Shown piece by piece: positions 38,624 through 39,154 of a stretch of DNA of 39,154 nucleotides (the stretch's first letter is position 1; each line of letters starts with the position of its first letter). Under the pieces are notes generated by a model. The model did not search any database, was not told the origin of the DNA, and saw nothing but the letters and a program-made list of their open reading frames with translations. Both the position numbers and the translations under genes were made by a program. The stretch comes from an uncultured Oscillospiraceae bacterium (lineage in GTDB: Bacteria; Bacillota; Clostridia; Oscillospirales; JAAYXM01), in NCBI GenBank assembly GCA_934646115.1, contig CAKUEM010000013.1, positions 1 through 39,154 on the forward strand, given 5' to 3'.

Positions 38624-39154
38624 TGACAGAGCGCGAGAAAATGCTCTCCGGCGCGCTGTATCGCGCGTCTGACCCGGAGCTGCGCGCCCTGCATTTGCGC
38701 GCGCAGGAGCTGACGGAGCAGCTTAACGCCACGCCGTTTTCTAAGCAGGACGCGCGCGATGCGATCCTGCGCGAGCTGTTTGGCAGCTGCGGGGAGCGCG
38801 TGGATGTGAAAAGCGAGTTTCATTGTGATTATGGCTGCAACATCCATGTGGGCGACGGGTTTTTCGCCAATTACGGCTGCGTGATGCTCGACGTGTGCGA
38901 GATCCGCATCGGCAAAAATTGCCTGATCGCGCCGCAGGTCGGGATCTATACGGCGGCGCATCCGCTCGATTGTGCGACCCGCATCGACCATCTTGAGTTT
39001 GGAAAGCCGGTCACGATCGGCGATCACTGCTGGATCGGCGGGCATGCCACGATCCTGCCCGGCGTAACGCTGGGCGATAATGTGGTAGTCGGCGCGGGCG
39101 CGGTCGTTACCAAAAGCTTTGGCAGCAATGTCGTGCTTGCGGGCAACCCAGCGC
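38623..39154 (+). CDS. Maltose/galactoside-type O-acetyltransferase, 3' end cut off
   Basis: This acetyl-CoA-dependent sugar acetyltransferase belongs to the Maa/LacA family; 177 codons are visible and the frame runs off the window. An N-terminal helical segment (EKMLSGALYRASDPEL) is followed by a left-handed beta-helix of hexapeptide repeats. The FHCDYGCNIHVGDGFFANYGC stretch, the catalytic His in YTAAHPLD, and IGDHCWIGGHATILPGVTLG are present. The family acetylates sugars or oligosaccharides, perhaps in detoxification. Its ATG overlaps the binding protein stop (TAATG), and no strong ribosome binding site is seen, so it is probably translated by coupling. About ten C-terminal residues are missing. 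Confidence 0.9.
   Translation, partial: MTEREKMLSGALYRASDPELRALHLRAQELTEQLNATPFSKQDARDAILRELFGSCGERVDVKSEFHCDYGCNIHVGDGFFANYGCVMLDVCEIRIGKNCLIAPQVGIYTAAHPLDCATRIDHLEFGKPVTIGDHCWIGGHATILPGVTLGDNVVVGAGAVVTKSFGSNVVLAGNPA

Overview
The window is 39 kb of chromosome from a GC-rich, endospore-forming Firmicute of the class Clostridia. Four things point there: an alpha/beta-type small acid-soluble spore protein (24832-25014), an intact mother-cell sigma factor SigK (35311-36021), the GlgC/GlgD glycogen gene pair with a short HisG plus HisZ, and strong AGGAGG-type ribosome binding sites with TTGACA/TATAAT promoters. The order cannot be fixed from sequence reading alone. Nearly all the DNA is housekeeping. 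I see no insertion sequence, prophage, integrase, CRISPR array or toxin-antitoxin pair. Base composition is visibly GC-rich, so long spurious reading frames run antisense to most real genes; these were discarded.

Layout. 1-3.2 kb: end of dnaG, rpoD and a CarD-like regulator, all plus strand. 3.2-6.3 kb: a two-gene zinc/manganese-type ABC transporter (minus), divergent from a hemolysin III-family membrane protein and trmB. 6.3-9.6 kb: tmcAL (minus), divergent from ackA, then a small unknown P-loop protein (minus). 9.7-13.3 kb: pgi and a D-Ala-D-Ala carboxypeptidase (minus), divergent from a secreted CAP-domain protein. 13.4-23.4 kb: a glycogen operon glgB-glgC-glgD-glgA-glgP plus a GH13 amylase, covering synthesis and breakdown. 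23.4-25.7 kb: an orphan solute-binding lipoprotein, tRNA-Gln(CUG), an SASP gene and an SSB-like tandem OB-fold protein. 25.8-26.2 kb: an unrecognised small gene. 26.4-35.2 kb: a compact histidine operon hisZGDCBHAFIE followed without a break by an RlmA-type rRNA methyltransferase, then a DUF4358-type lipoprotein. 35.3-36.0 kb: sigK (minus). 36.2 kb to the end: a polar amino acid ABC transporter (permease, ATPase, binding protein) and a truncated maltose/galactoside-type O-acetyltransferase.

How the genes work together. Pgi and the glg operon connect glycolytic hexose phosphates to glycogen storage and mobilisation. AckA makes ATP and acetate, and its divergent neighbour TmcAL spends acetate and ATP on elongator tRNA-Met. 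The his operon encodes every dedicated histidine enzyme except histidinol-phosphatase. Most transcription units have a recognisable promoter with 16-18 bp spacing and a hairpin terminator, so the transcript map can be drawn with some confidence. Several promoters carry inverted repeats that look like operators.

I did not find a convincing undescribed system. The points most worth a second look are the small P-loop protein, the unknown 150-residue gene, the structured leader with a possible 20-codon upstream ORF before the CAP-domain gene, and the operator-like repeats at the metal transporter, histidine and amino acid transporter promoters.
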